Positions 36,094 through 44,805 of a DNA stretch of 64,000 bases are shown here, one piece after another. The notes beneath the pieces were generated by a model. It had not been told where the DNA came from and ran no database searches. It saw only the letters and a list, made by a program, of their open reading frames with translations. Source of the DNA: Lachnospiraceae bacterium. Its GTDB lineage: Bacteria; Bacillota; Clostridia; Lachnospirales; Lachnospiraceae. The translations under genes were made by a program, and so were the position numbers. The stretch lies in the NCBI GenBank assembly GCA_022793195.1, contig JAAWCJ010000009.1, positions 1 through 64,000 on the forward strand. The letters are read 5' to 3'. Each line of letters opens with the position of its first letter. The first letter of the stretch is position 1.

Positions 36094-36810
36094 CTATAAA
36101 AACATCCCTAAAGTTTCTCCAATGGGTTCCGTAATCACCAAATCTGCCCTGCCGTCCATGGGTGTGGCGCTCTTATTGATTAACACCAGCTTTTTCCCCC
36201 GGTAATAATCGATCAGCCCTGCTGCCGGATACACAGTCAAAGAGGTCCCGCCGATAATCAGCACCTCGGCAGCCGCAATATAAGAAACCGCCTTCTGCAT
36301 GGTGGCATAATCCAATCCTTCTTCATAAAGCACCACATCCGGCTTGATCACCCCGCCGCAGCTGCAAAGAGGGACTCCCTTTGCAGTGAGAATATAATCC
36401 GCGTCAAAAAATTTTCCGCACCTGGTACAGTTGTTCCGGTGTACCGATCCGTGGAGCTCCAACACTTCCCTGCTGCCCGCCATCTGATGCAGGCCGTCGA
36501 TATTCTGGGTAATGACCGCCTTGAGCTTTCCCTGCTCCTCCAGTTTTGCCAGGGCAAGGTGGGCTTTATTGGGTTTCGCTTCTTTGAAGATCATTTTCTT
36601 TTTATAGAAACGGTAAAATTCATCTGTATGGTGTTTATAAAAACTGTGGCTTAAAATCGTTTCAGGAGGATAGTCATATTCCTGATTATAAAGGCCGTCT
36701 ACACTGCGAAAATCCGGAATATGGCTTTCCGTAGATACACCCGCCCCGCCAAAAAACACAATATTATCACTGCCATTTACCCATTGTTTTAAAATTTCCA
36801 TTGGCTCCAT
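36094..36810 (-). CDS. NAD-dependent protein deacylase (sirtuin)
   Basis: 238 residues. FFGGAGVSTESHIPDFRS, VITQNIDGLHQMAG, ELHGSVHR and the zinc cysteines (CTRCG ... CSCGG) are all intact. Sirtuins remove acyl groups from lysines using NAD. The ATG at 36810 follows AGGAGG by 6 bases; upstream ATGs have poor spacing. It lies between the GNAT acetyltransferase and DUF951 on the same strand, a suggestive acetyl/deacetyl pairing, though that GNAT is not a known protein acetyltransferase. Confidence 0.92.
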   Translation of the reverse strand: MEPMEILKQWVNGSDNIVFFGGAGVSTESHIPDFRSVDGLYNQEYDYPPETILSHSFYKHHTDEFYRFYKKKMIFKEAKPNKAHLALAKLEEQGKLKAVITQNIDGLHQMAGSREVLELHGSVHRNNCTRCGKFFDADYILTAKGVPLCSCGGVIKPDVVLYEEGLDYATMQKAVSYIAAAEVLIIGGTSLTVYPAAGLIDYYRGKKLVLINKSATPMDGRADLVITEPIGETLGMFL

Positions 36811-36888
36811 ATACATCCTCCTCTCATTTCCGTATCCCGTAACCCCCTTTAGACACATTGCCCACTAAAGGTTCCGGCCTTCGGCACC

Positions 36889-38055
36889 TCACACGATTTC
36901 ATTAATATAAACATGGGAACAGCCCCGCGCCAGACAAAGGGCGCCTTTCGGTTCTGCCGCCCCCATAAGGCTGGAAAAAAGCTCTGCCACCGTACACCGG
37001 ATGCGCCCCTCCTGCCCGGCCGCTTCCGCCACCTGTAATAGCTCTTCCTGCCGCCTGGCAACACTTCCCTGCGGTGAAAGGCTCCAGAGGTAACAGCCAT
37101 TATTTTCTTCCAAAACCTCGTCTGAAATCTCTAAAGCAAGTTCCACAGGACTCTCTGCCCAAAAAAGTTCCAGAAAGCTTATGACATCCACAATCCGTCC
37201 CATCATCACGGGCTTCTTTTTTTCCAGTGGAATAGAAGACCCCTCCACTGAAATCTCTTTCCTTCCACCTTCCTGCCTCTCTCCAAACCATCTGGCAAGA
37301 GCCGCAAATACCTGTTCCCTGTCACAGGGACGGCACAAAAGCTCCCTGATCTCTACCGGCGCTTTTCCCCAATAAGGGACCGCTGCCACAATCCTCTCCC
37401 CCTCCGTCAAAACCAACAGGGCGCCGTCTTCGCTCTTTAATTCTTCCAGCAGCCTTTCATAATAAAAGCAATCCCTTCTAATGTAGCAATCAAAAAGCTC
37501 CCTCTGAATTTTTTCTGCAAAATCCACCAGCTTAACAATATCGGAAGCTTCCGCCTGCCTCACTTCCGGCTTCCTTCCTGTTTCCAACGCCCTCTGCCCG
37601 TTTTTTGTTTCCAAAGTTCCCGTATTCATCTCATAGAAGTAGCGAAACTCAAAAGGACGGTAAATTGCCTCTGCCGCCGGCATTAAAAATACAAAAGGGA
37701 TTCTCTGAATCTGCATATCAGAAAGGCTCTTCTTCAAAAGTTTCCTCATCAGCCCCCGGTGACGGTATTCCTTCCTGGTGGCCACCGCAATGATATAACG
37801 GCTTTCCACCCGTTTGCTCTGCCCTGATTTTGACGGCTGAATCTCCATCCCATAAGGATTCATCTGCAGCATGGAAACCAGCTTGTCCCCGTGGTATATC
37901 CCGTAACACTCATTCTCCTCATATTTCCACTTGTCGTAATAATCCAGAAACTCCCGGGAATCTTCTGTAAAGACTTCCTCCCAAAGCTCTCTGCATGCCA
38001 GCTTTTCCTTCCCTGTCAGACGGCGCGCTGCGCCTGTATTCATCTTCTTCACCAT
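36889..38055 (-). CDS. GNAT acetyltransferase, Eis-like
   Basis: 388 residues. The N-terminal GNAT fold has YIIAVATRKEYRHRGLMRKLL, the acetyl-CoA loop (R/Q-x-x-G-x-G/A type: RHRGLM). A second GNAT-like half and a C-terminal SCP2-like region follow, as in Eis-family enzymes, which acetylate amines and antibiotics. The substrate is unknown. The ATG at 38055 follows GGGAG. It is 78 bp downstream of the DUF2156 gene, which is also a GNAT-fold protein; the two may act together. Confidence 0.75.
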   Translation of the reverse strand: MVKKMNTGAARRLTGKEKLACRELWEEVFTEDSREFLDYYDKWKYEENECYGIYHGDKLVSMLQMNPYGMEIQPSKSGQSKRVESRYIIAVATRKEYRHRGLMRKLLKKSLSDMQIQRIPFVFLMPAAEAIYRPFEFRYFYEMNTGTLETKNGQRALETGRKPEVRQAEASDIVKLVDFAEKIQRELFDCYIRRDCFYYERLLEELKSEDGALLVLTEGERIVAAVPYWGKAPVEIRELLCRPCDREQVFAALARWFGERQEGGRKEISVEGSSIPLEKKKPVMMGRIVDVISFLELFWAESPVELALEISDEVLEENNGCYLWSLSPQGSVARRQEELLQVAEAAGQEGRIRCTVAELFSSLMGAAEPKGALCLARGCSHVYINEIV

Positions 38056-38133
38056 CCGGGCTCCCTTTCTCCGGCTCCGTTTCTTTGTCTCTGTACAGGC
38101 GGCATCTCCTGAATCTCTGCTCCGCACACAGCT

Positions 38134-39042
38134 TCAGCGCTCCCTGATCTGATATTTCTTTGCGAAGCCAATGGGATTATAAGATTGTTTTGCCTTTCTC
38201 AGGCCGGGAATTCCCACATCATCTTCCCTGTTTACCAGGCTGACGTCAGGAAATTCATGAAGCAGAAATTGCTGATTGATAAATGGATACATGCCGCGGA
38301 TTTCCGGATTGGCTTTTTCAATATGAATGATGGCCATATCTTCCACCGGATTATAGCTTCCCATGGTGAAGGCTTCCATCTGCCCATCCACATAAACGCC
38401 GCCCATCCGTACGCCCAGCAGGCTGCACTGATTCAAAATGCCGTGGATCCCTTCCACTTCGGGGTCGAGAGTCTCCTCCACCTGGGCGCCTTTCATACTG
38501 CGCCAGCGGTCCAGGAAACGCCACATGTCACCCCTGTCGCCACAGGAGAGGGTTTTGTATTCATACCTGCCTGCATACTCTTTCATAAAAGCATTGACAT
38601 GGTTTTTCTTCTTATGATACTTTTTCCCGGCCAGGGTTCTCAGGCTTTCCCCGTCATACAGGTAATCCGCCGCATCCGGCTGTTCTTCCACATCAAATTC
38701 CTCCGGATCCAAATTCAGGATTTCAACAGCCCCCTCGTCGGCCAGGTAGATCTTCAATTTCTTTCCCAATACCTCATTGAAATATTTTTTTGTATCAAAA
38801 AAATAATAAGGCAGATCCTCTGCCCTGCAAAGCGGAAGGGCCGCAAAAGGCTCTCCGCCTATTTTCATTTTCCACTCCACTGCCCTTCCATCATCGCAGA
38901 CACAATACTCCACATGGTAATAATCTTTCCACAAAAAGCTGTCCAAAAATACACTGTCACAAGTCTTACTGGAACGCATACTGAAATACTGCGGAAGAAT
39001 CGCTGCATCTTCCGCTGTAATCTTTTTAAATTCCCATTTCAT
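38134..39042 (-). CDS. DUF2156 (phosphatidylglycerol lysyltransferase-like) protein
   Basis: 302 residues. A double GNAT-like fold of the LPG_synthase_C/DUF2156 family: KYHKKKNHVNAFMKEY, GGVYVDGQMEAFTMGSY, and a C-terminal INQQFLLHEF and NREDDVGIPGLRKAK. Members transfer aminoacyl groups to lipids or peptides; there is no membrane part here, so it is the soluble form. An alternative start lies at 39069. The ribosome binding site before 39042 is AAAGG at about 10 bases. Confidence 0.7.
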   Translation of the reverse strand: MKWEFKKITAEDAAILPQYFSMRSSKTCDSVFLDSFLWKDYYHVEYCVCDDGRAVEWKMKIGGEPFAALPLCRAEDLPYYFFDTKKYFNEVLGKKLKIYLADEGAVEILNLDPEEFDVEEQPDAADYLYDGESLRTLAGKKYHKKKNHVNAFMKEYAGRYEYKTLSCGDRGDMWRFLDRWRSMKGAQVEETLDPEVEGIHGILNQCSLLGVRMGGVYVDGQMEAFTMGSYNPVEDMAIIHIEKANPEIRGMYPFINQQFLLHEFPDVSLVNREDDVGIPGLRKAKQSYNPIGFAKKYQIRER

Positions 39043-39110
39043 TATATTTATGCCTTTCTTTTTTCCCATTCTCTTCCACTACAGGCAGTCCAACCTATAT
39101 AGTCGGAAAA

Positions 39111-39190
39111 GGGGCTGTCGCAAAATATCAGAATTCTTATACGCCCGGCGGACATAAACATCAGAATTGCTTATATTTTGCGACGGCCCC
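39111..39190. repeat. Short member of hairpin family A / terminator
   Basis: GGGGCTGTCGCAAAATATC ... ATATTTTGCGACGGCCCC, with a 44-base interior containing TCAGAATT twice. It lies downstream of the ABC permease stop and ends in a T-run in both directions, so it probably terminates the ABC operon. Confidence 0.65.
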
Positions 39191-39255
39191 TTTTTTTCAT
39201 TATATTACCCCAGGAAAAATCTGTCAAGGCGGGACACTCTCCCGGGTTTCCCCAC

Positions 39256-39882
39256 TCAAAACTCCTTCCTTTTATATATTTCTATGGAAATGACGCAGGA
39301 AATCAACAGAAATACCACTGTCCCCAGTCCGAAAAAGGGGAGGAGCTCCACCAGCCGTTCCATGGAAAGATCTATTTTTATCCCCATTTTTTCTATTATA
39401 ATGGCTGCTGCAAAAGGAATCAGGAAAATCATCATCAGAATCACACGGCTTTTTTCCGCTCCCGCTTTAAAAAGCACCGGAAGCACCACTGCCAGAAACA
39501 GGCTGGCTACCATAACAGCTATCCATGCCACCCATACTTCCTGAAACGCGGGAATCTGCTTTGCCACATTCATGGCACACTGGATTAACGTTCCGAACGC
39601 ACCCGCCGCCACCGTACAAACCAGTGAAAACACATATTTACTCATGACAATCTGGGCGCGGCTCACCGGAAGCACATTTACATAGACATTCCACCCGCTC
39701 TTTTCTTCATAGGAGAACGAAGAAATGACCAGCATCCCTGCAAAAAACACTGCAAACACCTGAACGCCCGACATTCTGGCAGAAAGAAACATCCCCATCA
39801 GATAGTATACCACCAAAACCGCCCCATATAAAAAGATTACTTTCCGCATGGTTAAAAATTCATTTTTCACTAATCCTGCCAT
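39256..39882 (-). CDS. ABC-2 type permease (ABC2_membrane_5-like)
   Basis: 208 residues with six predicted membrane helices, e.g. VIFLYGAVLVVYYLMGMF and AVFFAGMLVISSF. SYEEKSGWNVYVNVLPVSR is the typical cytosolic loop of this family. It partners the ATPase encoded upstream, whose stop overlaps its start (TAATG). Together with the GntR regulator it forms the common gntR-ABC-permease module used for bacitracin-like or peptide stress; the substrate is not known. Confidence 0.82.
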   Translation of the reverse strand: MAGLVKNEFLTMRKVIFLYGAVLVVYYLMGMFLSARMSGVQVFAVFFAGMLVISSFSYEEKSGWNVYVNVLPVSRAQIVMSKYVFSLVCTVAAGAFGTLIQCAMNVAKQIPAFQEVWVAWIAVMVASLFLAVVLPVLFKAGAEKSRVILMMIFLIPFAAAIIIEKMGIKIDLSMERLVELLPFFGLGTVVFLLISCVISIEIYKRKEF

Positions 39883-40727
39883 TACTTTTCCTCCCTGCTG
39901 TAAAACAACATAATATCTTCCAGTCCTGCCCGGTCAAGTAAAACCCCTGCCGGCATTTTATCCCGCCTCACAAGGGCCTCCACTCCAAAAGCCCCCTCCC
40001 TGGTTCCCACTAAAGCTTCTTCGGAAAACCCGGCAAGCTCCGCTTTTGTCCCATGAAAAATCCCATGGGTTTCCAAAAGCACATCCTTTTCCTCTGAAAA
40101 AAGGATTTTCCCTTTGTGGATAAAAGTAATATAATCGCTGATTTTTTCCAGGTCGCTGATAATATGGGAAGAAATAAAAATACTGTGACCTTCGTCCTGG
40201 ATGAAATCCTGGAAGCTTTCCAAAAGCTCTTCCCGCGCCACCGGATCCAGTCCGCTGGTGGCCTCATCCAAAACTAAAAGCTTTGTTCCATGGGCCAGCG
40301 CCACTGCCAGTGAAAGTTTCATCTTCATTCCCCGGGAATATTCTTTTACCTTCTTTTTTCCATCCACATGGTAACTCAAAAGCAAACTTTCAAACTTCTC
40401 CCGGCTCCAGCTTTTATAAATACCGGACATAATACTTCCCACCTGAAAGCCCGTCAGTTCCTCCGAAAATCCACAGTCGTCAAGAACCACACCAATCTTT
40501 TCCCAGGCTTCCCTGCCCATGGTGCTGCACTCCTCCCCAAATATTTCAATGGAGCCGCCGTCCCTCTGTATCATATCTAAAATCAACTTGATGGTCGTCG
40601 TCTTTCCAGCGCCATTTTCTCCGATAAAGCCCATAATACAGCCGGACGGCAATGTAATGTCCACATTTTTTAAGGCAAAGCCCCGGTACTGTTTCGATAC
40701 TCCTTTTAACCTCAATGCATCCTGCAT
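39882..40727 (-). CDS. ABC transporter ATPase
   Basis: 281 residues. Walker A GENGAGKTTT, signature SRGMKMKLSLA, and LLVLDEATSGLDP as Walker B/D-loop. This matches the BcrA/YtrB-type ATPases that work with separate ABC-2 permeases. The C-terminal 80 residues are a short accessory region. The ATG at 40727 follows GGAGGAG. It starts 28 bp after the regulator stop. Confidence 0.9.
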   Translation of the reverse strand: MQDALRLKGVSKQYRGFALKNVDITLPSGCIMGFIGENGAGKTTTIKLILDMIQRDGGSIEIFGEECSTMGREAWEKIGVVLDDCGFSEELTGFQVGSIMSGIYKSWSREKFESLLLSYHVDGKKKVKEYSRGMKMKLSLAVALAHGTKLLVLDEATSGLDPVAREELLESFQDFIQDEGHSIFISSHIISDLEKISDYITFIHKGKILFSEEKDVLLETHGIFHGTKAELAGFSEEALVGTREGAFGVEALVRRDKMPAGVLLDRAGLEDIMLFYSREEK

Positions 40728-40755
40728 AATATTCTCCTCCAAAAGCCCGATTCCT

Positions 40756-41133
40756 TTAAACACTTTCCTCTAAAAGAAGGCGCAGCATCTCCAGAAGCTC
40801 TGCCTGCGAAAGTCCTCCACTCCGGGCGGCCGCCACAGCCTTTTCCAGATATTCCTCCGTCTCTTTAAGCTTCTGCTCTTTTAAAAATTCTCTGTTTGGC
40901 GCAGCCACAAAGCTTCCTTTTCCGGTGTAGGAGACGATAAATCCCTCCCGTTCCAGTTCTTCATAAGCCCGTTTCGTAGTAATCACACTAATCCTGAGCT
41001 CTTTTGCCAATAACCGCATGGAGGGAAGCGCATCCCCCTCTTTCAGTTCCCCGGCAATGATCTTCGCTTTAAACTGGGTCACAATCTGCTGATAAATCGG
41101 CTCGCCATTTGCGTTACTGATAAAAAGATTCAT
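40756..41133 (-). CDS. GntR-family regulator, YtrA subfamily
   Basis: 125 residues. The N-terminal winged helix starts NGEPIYQQIVTQFKAKI and includes SMRLLAKELRISVITTKRAY. A short ~50-residue helical tail instead of a full effector domain is typical of YtrA. It probably represses its own ABC operon. The ATG at 41133 follows GGGAG. A GTATATATTATATATAC palindrome overlaps its promoter. Confidence 0.88.
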   Translation of the reverse strand: MNLFISNANGEPIYQQIVTQFKAKIIAGELKEGDALPSMRLLAKELRISVITTKRAYEELEREGFIVSYTGKGSFVAAPNREFLKEQKLKETEEYLEKAVAAARSGGLSQAELLEMLRLLLEESV

Positions 41134-41160
41134 ATGTAGTTCTCCCATGGGTACGCAATA

Positions 41161-41200
41161 TTGTGTATATATAATATATACAATATTAACGCGCGATTGT
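41161..41200 (-). promoter_or_regulatory. Promoter with YtrA-type operator
   Basis: Minus-strand TTGACA (41202-41197 region), 17-bp spacer, TATATA; the palindrome GTATATATTATATATAC covers the -10. This arrangement suggests autorepression. Confidence 0.6.
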
Positions 41201-41204
41201 CAAG

Positions 41205-41453
41205 AGGTATCTATCAGAAAAATTCTGGTATTCATAGATAGCCGACGCCCCGCCTGTATTTGTCTTCGTCCACGTTGATTTTTGGGTTTTGTTTCGCCGC
41301 CTTTTGCCGCCAGCCGCCGCTTCCATAGATGCTGGTCAGCGGGACTGCCGCCACTATGCTCACAAAACCTGCAAAATCTTCCTATCGGACAAAACAAATA
41401 CAGGCGGGGCGCCGGATATCTATAAATCCAGATATCTCGCAACAGCCAGATTT
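41205..41453 (+). repeat. Hairpin family A, long copy 1
   Basis: The arms GCCCCGCCTGTATTTGT (41247-41263) and its exact complement (41394-41410) enclose the shared core (TCCACGTTGATTTTTGGG ... CACAAAACCTGCAAAATC). Outer sequences TCTGGTATTCATAGAT and TCTATAAATCCAGA also pair, and the right end is GATATCTCGCAACAGCC. The left terminus is more decayed than in other copies. It ends two bases from the trmL stop. Confidence 0.75.
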
Positions 41454-41454
41454 A

Positions 41455-41976
41455 TTATAGCGTCTGCTCCCATGTAAAGCTTCTGGGTTTTCCCTCAAGC
41501 TGCATGTGGGAAAATTGATTTTGGCGCAGCGCCTCATAAAGTACCACTGCCACAGAATTCGCCAAATTTAAAGAACGGATTTCCTCAAGCATGGGAATAC
41601 GGACTGTGGTTTCCCTGTGAACGGAAAGAATTTCCTCCGGTATGCCGGCGCTTTCCTTTCCAAACATAATATAAGAACCAGGTTCATAGGAAACTTCCGT
41701 ATACACATTCGGCGCCTTTGTGGATGCCATAAAAATTTTTTCTGCCGCCTTCGGATTCCTTTCCAGAAAATCAGAATAACAGTCATAGACTGTTACATCC
41801 AACTTTTCCCAGTAATCAAGCCCTGCCCGTTTCACTGCCTTTTCATTGATTTGAAATCCCAGTGGTTCAATCAGGTGGAGACGGCTTCCTGTCGCCACAC
41901 ATGTCCGGCCTATATTTCCGGTATTGGCCGGCATCTCCGGCTCAAGAAGTACAATATTCATAGGGCAAAAAATCAT
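41455..41976 (-). CDS. trmL: tRNA (cytidine/uridine-34-2'-O)-methyltransferase
   Basis: 173 residues, SPOUT fold. NIVLLEPEMPANTGNIGRTC is the N-terminal signature, and the C-terminal knot has MFGKESAGIPEE, then IPMLEEIRSLNLANSVAVVLYEAL. It methylates the wobble ribose of certain leucine tRNAs. The ATG overlaps the previous stop (ATGA), with GGAGG 10 bases upstream; a later in-frame ATG (41961) is less likely. Confidence 0.92.
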   Translation of the reverse strand: MIFCPMNIVLLEPEMPANTGNIGRTCVATGSRLHLIEPLGFQINEKAVKRAGLDYWEKLDVTVYDCYSDFLERNPKAAEKIFMASTKAPNVYTEVSYEPGSYIMFGKESAGIPEEILSVHRETTVRIPMLEEIRSLNLANSVAVVLYEALRQNQFSHMQLEGKPRSFTWEQTL

Positions 41977-42518
41977 CTCTCCATATCCTCCAGTTTTTTA
42001 ATCTCATCCGGCTCCGGCCGGTTCAGATGGCTACAGATATCCCCGTTCAAGATGATACGGTCATTGCTGTCTGTCACCTTTCCAATGACAGCTCCGCAAA
42101 TCCCGGCTTTTTCAAATTCCCACAAAACATCATTTCCGTTATCCGCTGCCAGAAGCACACACCCCCCTGACTGCAATCCATATGGATTTAGTCCCAGCGC
42201 CTCACAAACCTCAACTGTTTCCTGGCGTATCGGAATCCTCCTCAAATAAACGGTAAGCCCCATGCGATACTCTTCTGCCATGTTCCAGAGCGCAGTAAAA
42301 ATCCCGCCTTCCTTTACCATCCACACAGTCACTCCACTGCAACACTTTTTCGCCACAGTTTCCAAGTCAACTTCCAGATATCTCCAAAATCCGGCAGCCG
42401 TTTCCAATAAATCCTCAGGAAGGATCCTTCTCAGCGTCTCTTTCTTGTGCTTCGTTGCATATATGGTTCCTTCCAGCCCTATAAAGCCTCCTATGACAAG
42501 ATCCTGGCCCGGTCTCAT
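41973..42518 (-). CDS. AIR synthase-like C-terminal domain protein
   Basis: 181 residues resembling the C-terminal half of PurM/HypE/ThiL-type proteins. An early LVIGGFIGLEGTIYATKHKKE is followed by RRIPIRQETVEVCEALGLNP, then QSGGCVLLAADNGNDV and GAVIGKVTD. The N-terminal ATP-binding half of the family is missing, so it is not a standard enzyme. It is translationally coupled to trmL. Its role is unknown; it may bind a nucleotide or regulate. Confidence 0.6.
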   Translation of the reverse strand: MRPGQDLVIGGFIGLEGTIYATKHKKETLRRILPEDLLETAAGFWRYLEVDLETVAKKCCSGVTVWMVKEGGIFTALWNMAEEYRMGLTVYLRRIPIRQETVEVCEALGLNPYGLQSGGCVLLAADNGNDVLWEFEKAGICGAVIGKVTDSNDRIILNGDICSHLNRPEPDEIKKLEDMER

Positions 42519-42570
42519 ATCTGTCCTCCAAATTTCATTCTGTTTTTTTCAAGAAAATATACATGAAAAA

Positions 42571-42820
42571 GAGCTGTTGCAAAATATCAGGTATTTCGAT
42601 ATTTATGAATACCCGACATCTCCTTTGTCCCCGCTCTTATCCACGTTGATTTTTGGGTTTTGCTGCGCCGCCTTTTGGCGTCTATCGCTGCTTCCATAGA
42701 AACTGGTCTGCGCGACAGACGCCGCTATGCTCACAAAACCTGCAAAATCTGCCTATCGGACAAAAGCAGGGACAAAGGAGATGTCGGGCATCTATAAATT
42801 CTGATATTTTGCAACAGCCT
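42571..42820 (+). repeat. Hairpin family A, long copy 2
   Basis: Begins GAGCTGTTGCAAAATATC and ends GATATTTTGCAACAGCC. The arms CCCGACATCTCCTTTGTCCC and the complementary GGGACAAAGGAGATGTCGGG enclose the core. The arm sequence shares nothing with copies 1, 3 or 4. It is 12 bases from the VanW-protein stop. Confidence 0.8.
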
Positions 42821-42831
42821 TATTTTTGTTC

Positions 42832-44520
42832 TCAGCCGGCTGCCCCGTCAGGATTATTCGGGTCCGTCGGCGTGGTGCCGGAATCCGGCGTCCCCGGATC
42901 CGGAGTCGTGCCAGGATCCGGCGTTGTCGTCCCTGGATCCGGAGCCTGGTCAGGATTATTCGGATCCGCCGGCGCATTGGGATCTGTTACAACCGGAAGC
43001 CCCGTATTGGGGTCAATGGGCACATCCGGGCCTCTTGTCACCTTTCTGGGTGAAGCCCTGTACTTGTCCGTATGCAGCCTGATCTTATCTTCACAGACAC
43101 CATCCACCCAGATTTCCTTGTATGCTTCCACTACTGCCTGAGGGTAAGAGGTGTTTTGAGTCACCTCTTCTGTCCCTGGGGTCATATTGGGATCGATTTT
43201 TATCTCATCATCCAGGTAAGATTCACTCAAAATATTATTGGTAAATTTGAGAACACGGTTGGAGGGACGTGTTTCCTTTCCCCAAATCGTATATGTTACT
43301 TTCCCATTGCCATTGTGGTAACCTTCTATATAAATCGGGAAATCAAAGTCATTGGTAAGCTCCAGGTCCTTGCTGCCGTCGTCATTGATGGTGGCGTCCA
43401 GTCCCCAGATCGTATAACCGACAATCATAGAATGATTAGAGCGTTTGGAAATATTTACCTCCGCCCTGAGAGCCGCGTTGTAAAGGGTGGTAGCCAGCTG
43501 GCAGACACCGCCGCCATATTCCTGGACATAGGCGCCGTCCTGATAAGCAATCTGCTCCGTATAACCGTTGGACGCTGTAAAAGGCGCCAGGGCATCATGC
43601 ATGGACCAACTTTCTCCCGGCATAAGCAAAACACCGTCGGTAAGCTCCACGCCACGTTCCAGATTCTGCAGCTTCCCACTGCCTCTGTCATTGGTAGAAG
43701 CAGAAAAATGCCCAATATCATCCTGTATCTGGGAAAGCATTTCCGTTGTATATTTAGGTTCCGTAATCTCTGCTGCTGCCGCCACAGATACATCTGCCCT
43801 GTTCCAATCCCTCAGCGCTGCCGTAACGGCCGACACCGTAGCAGGCACATCCACCTTGATGCCTGTCCTGCTTTCACTGACGGAAAATCCACCGCTGGTG
43901 CGCGTAAGTTCTGCCTCCACCGGCTCCACAGATAATGTCTCTGTTTTTTCCGTCACAAACTGCTCCACCAGCTTCTCATCGATACCCATCTCATAGTTAT
44001 ATACCTGATTGCTGACTTGCAGATCTTTCTCCGCCTTGTAACGGACAATCAAATTTCCGCCCTTTCCCAGGGAAACCGCCTCCATGACAATGTCAGAAAT
44101 CCCGTCGGCATGAAGGCCTAATTCTGCCATAGAGACCTGAATCGGCTCCACATCAGCCGCACCTTCCAGCGTCACTGTCACGGTTTTCTTTCCAAATCCT
44201 TCTATCTGAGAAAGGACTGCCTCCAGGGCTTCCTCCGCGGTCATTCCTCCCACGGCAATTTCATCAATATATACACCGTCGGCAATAACCACATCAGCCA
44301 TCAGGGAGCTTTTCTCCAACGCTTCCTTCAGGGCCGCCCGGGGATCCGCTTCCGGCTTCTGCCCGGCGCTTTCCGGCTTTGCTGTCTCCGGCGCCTCAGC
44401 AGGAGGCAATGTCTCCGCTTCACTTGTTTGTGCACCCTCTCCGGCCGCATACACCATCCCCGGTACTAAAAGAACAACAAGAAAAATGAGCGTAAACAGC
44501 CATGCATACTTTTTCTTCAT
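42832..44520 (-). CDS. VanW-domain secreted protein, copy 1
   Basis: 562 residues. A signal peptide (MKKKYAWLFTLIFLVVLLVPG...AA) is followed by a Glu/Ala/Pro linker, a peptidoglycan-binding-4-like region (about 100-330) and VanW (about 330-460, with GESWSMHDALAPFTASNGY and YGGGVCQLATTLYNAALRA). The C-terminus is Pro/Asp/Thr repeats such as PDPGTTTPDPGTTPDPG, a flexible wall-spanning tail. VanW proteins relate to cell-wall metabolism and, in some operons, glycopeptide resistance, but no other van gene is here. It is a tandem paralogue of the next gene. Confidence 0.85.
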   Translation of the reverse strand: MKKKYAWLFTLIFLVVLLVPGMVYAAGEGAQTSEAETLPPAEAPETAKPESAGQKPEADPRAALKEALEKSSLMADVVIADGVYIDEIAVGGMTAEEALEAVLSQIEGFGKKTVTVTLEGAADVEPIQVSMAELGLHADGISDIVMEAVSLGKGGNLIVRYKAEKDLQVSNQVYNYEMGIDEKLVEQFVTEKTETLSVEPVEAELTRTSGGFSVSESRTGIKVDVPATVSAVTAALRDWNRADVSVAAAAEITEPKYTTEMLSQIQDDIGHFSASTNDRGSGKLQNLERGVELTDGVLLMPGESWSMHDALAPFTASNGYTEQIAYQDGAYVQEYGGGVCQLATTLYNAALRAEVNISKRSNHSMIVGYTIWGLDATINDDGSKDLELTNDFDFPIYIEGYHNGNGKVTYTIWGKETRPSNRVLKFTNNILSESYLDDEIKIDPNMTPGTEEVTQNTSYPQAVVEAYKEIWVDGVCEDKIRLHTDKYRASPRKVTRGPDVPIDPNTGLPVVTDPNAPADPNNPDQAPDPGTTTPDPGTTPDPGTPDSGTTPTDPNNPDGAAG

Positions 44521-44713
44521 AAACTGATTTCCTTCCTTTTCCAAACATGCACCCATCATGCCTCGTCCATTGTACCATAAGTTTCGGCTTTTTCAAGGGG
44601 CGTCATAGAATCTTAAAAGGATTGCAACAAATTTTATAAGTTTTTTACAATTTTCCCCTTAAAATGACACAGGATATTTTACCATGTAGGGGACTTTGTT
44701 GCATAATTACAAA

Positions 44714-44760
44714 GGGGTTGCCACAAAATATCTGAATATCTGATATTTCGCAGCAACCTC
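44714..44760. repeat. Short member of hairpin family A / terminator
   Basis: GGGGTTGCCACAAAATATC ... GATATTTCGCAGCAACCTC. It lies between the copy 1 promoter and the copy 2 stop and ends in T-rich sequence on both strands. Its minus-strand 3' side probably terminates copy 2. Confidence 0.6.
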
Positions 44761-44805
44761 TTTTAAAGTGGTTTTCTATCCTTCCCTGTTTCCCGGCCCT
44801 GTATT

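Noticed and set aside
42653-43141. Reading frames with a shared QNLQNLPIG phrase in the long family A elements
   Set aside because: They follow from conservation of the nucleotide core; frames run on into unrelated arm sequence, have no ribosome site and no shared start, so they are not taken as coding.
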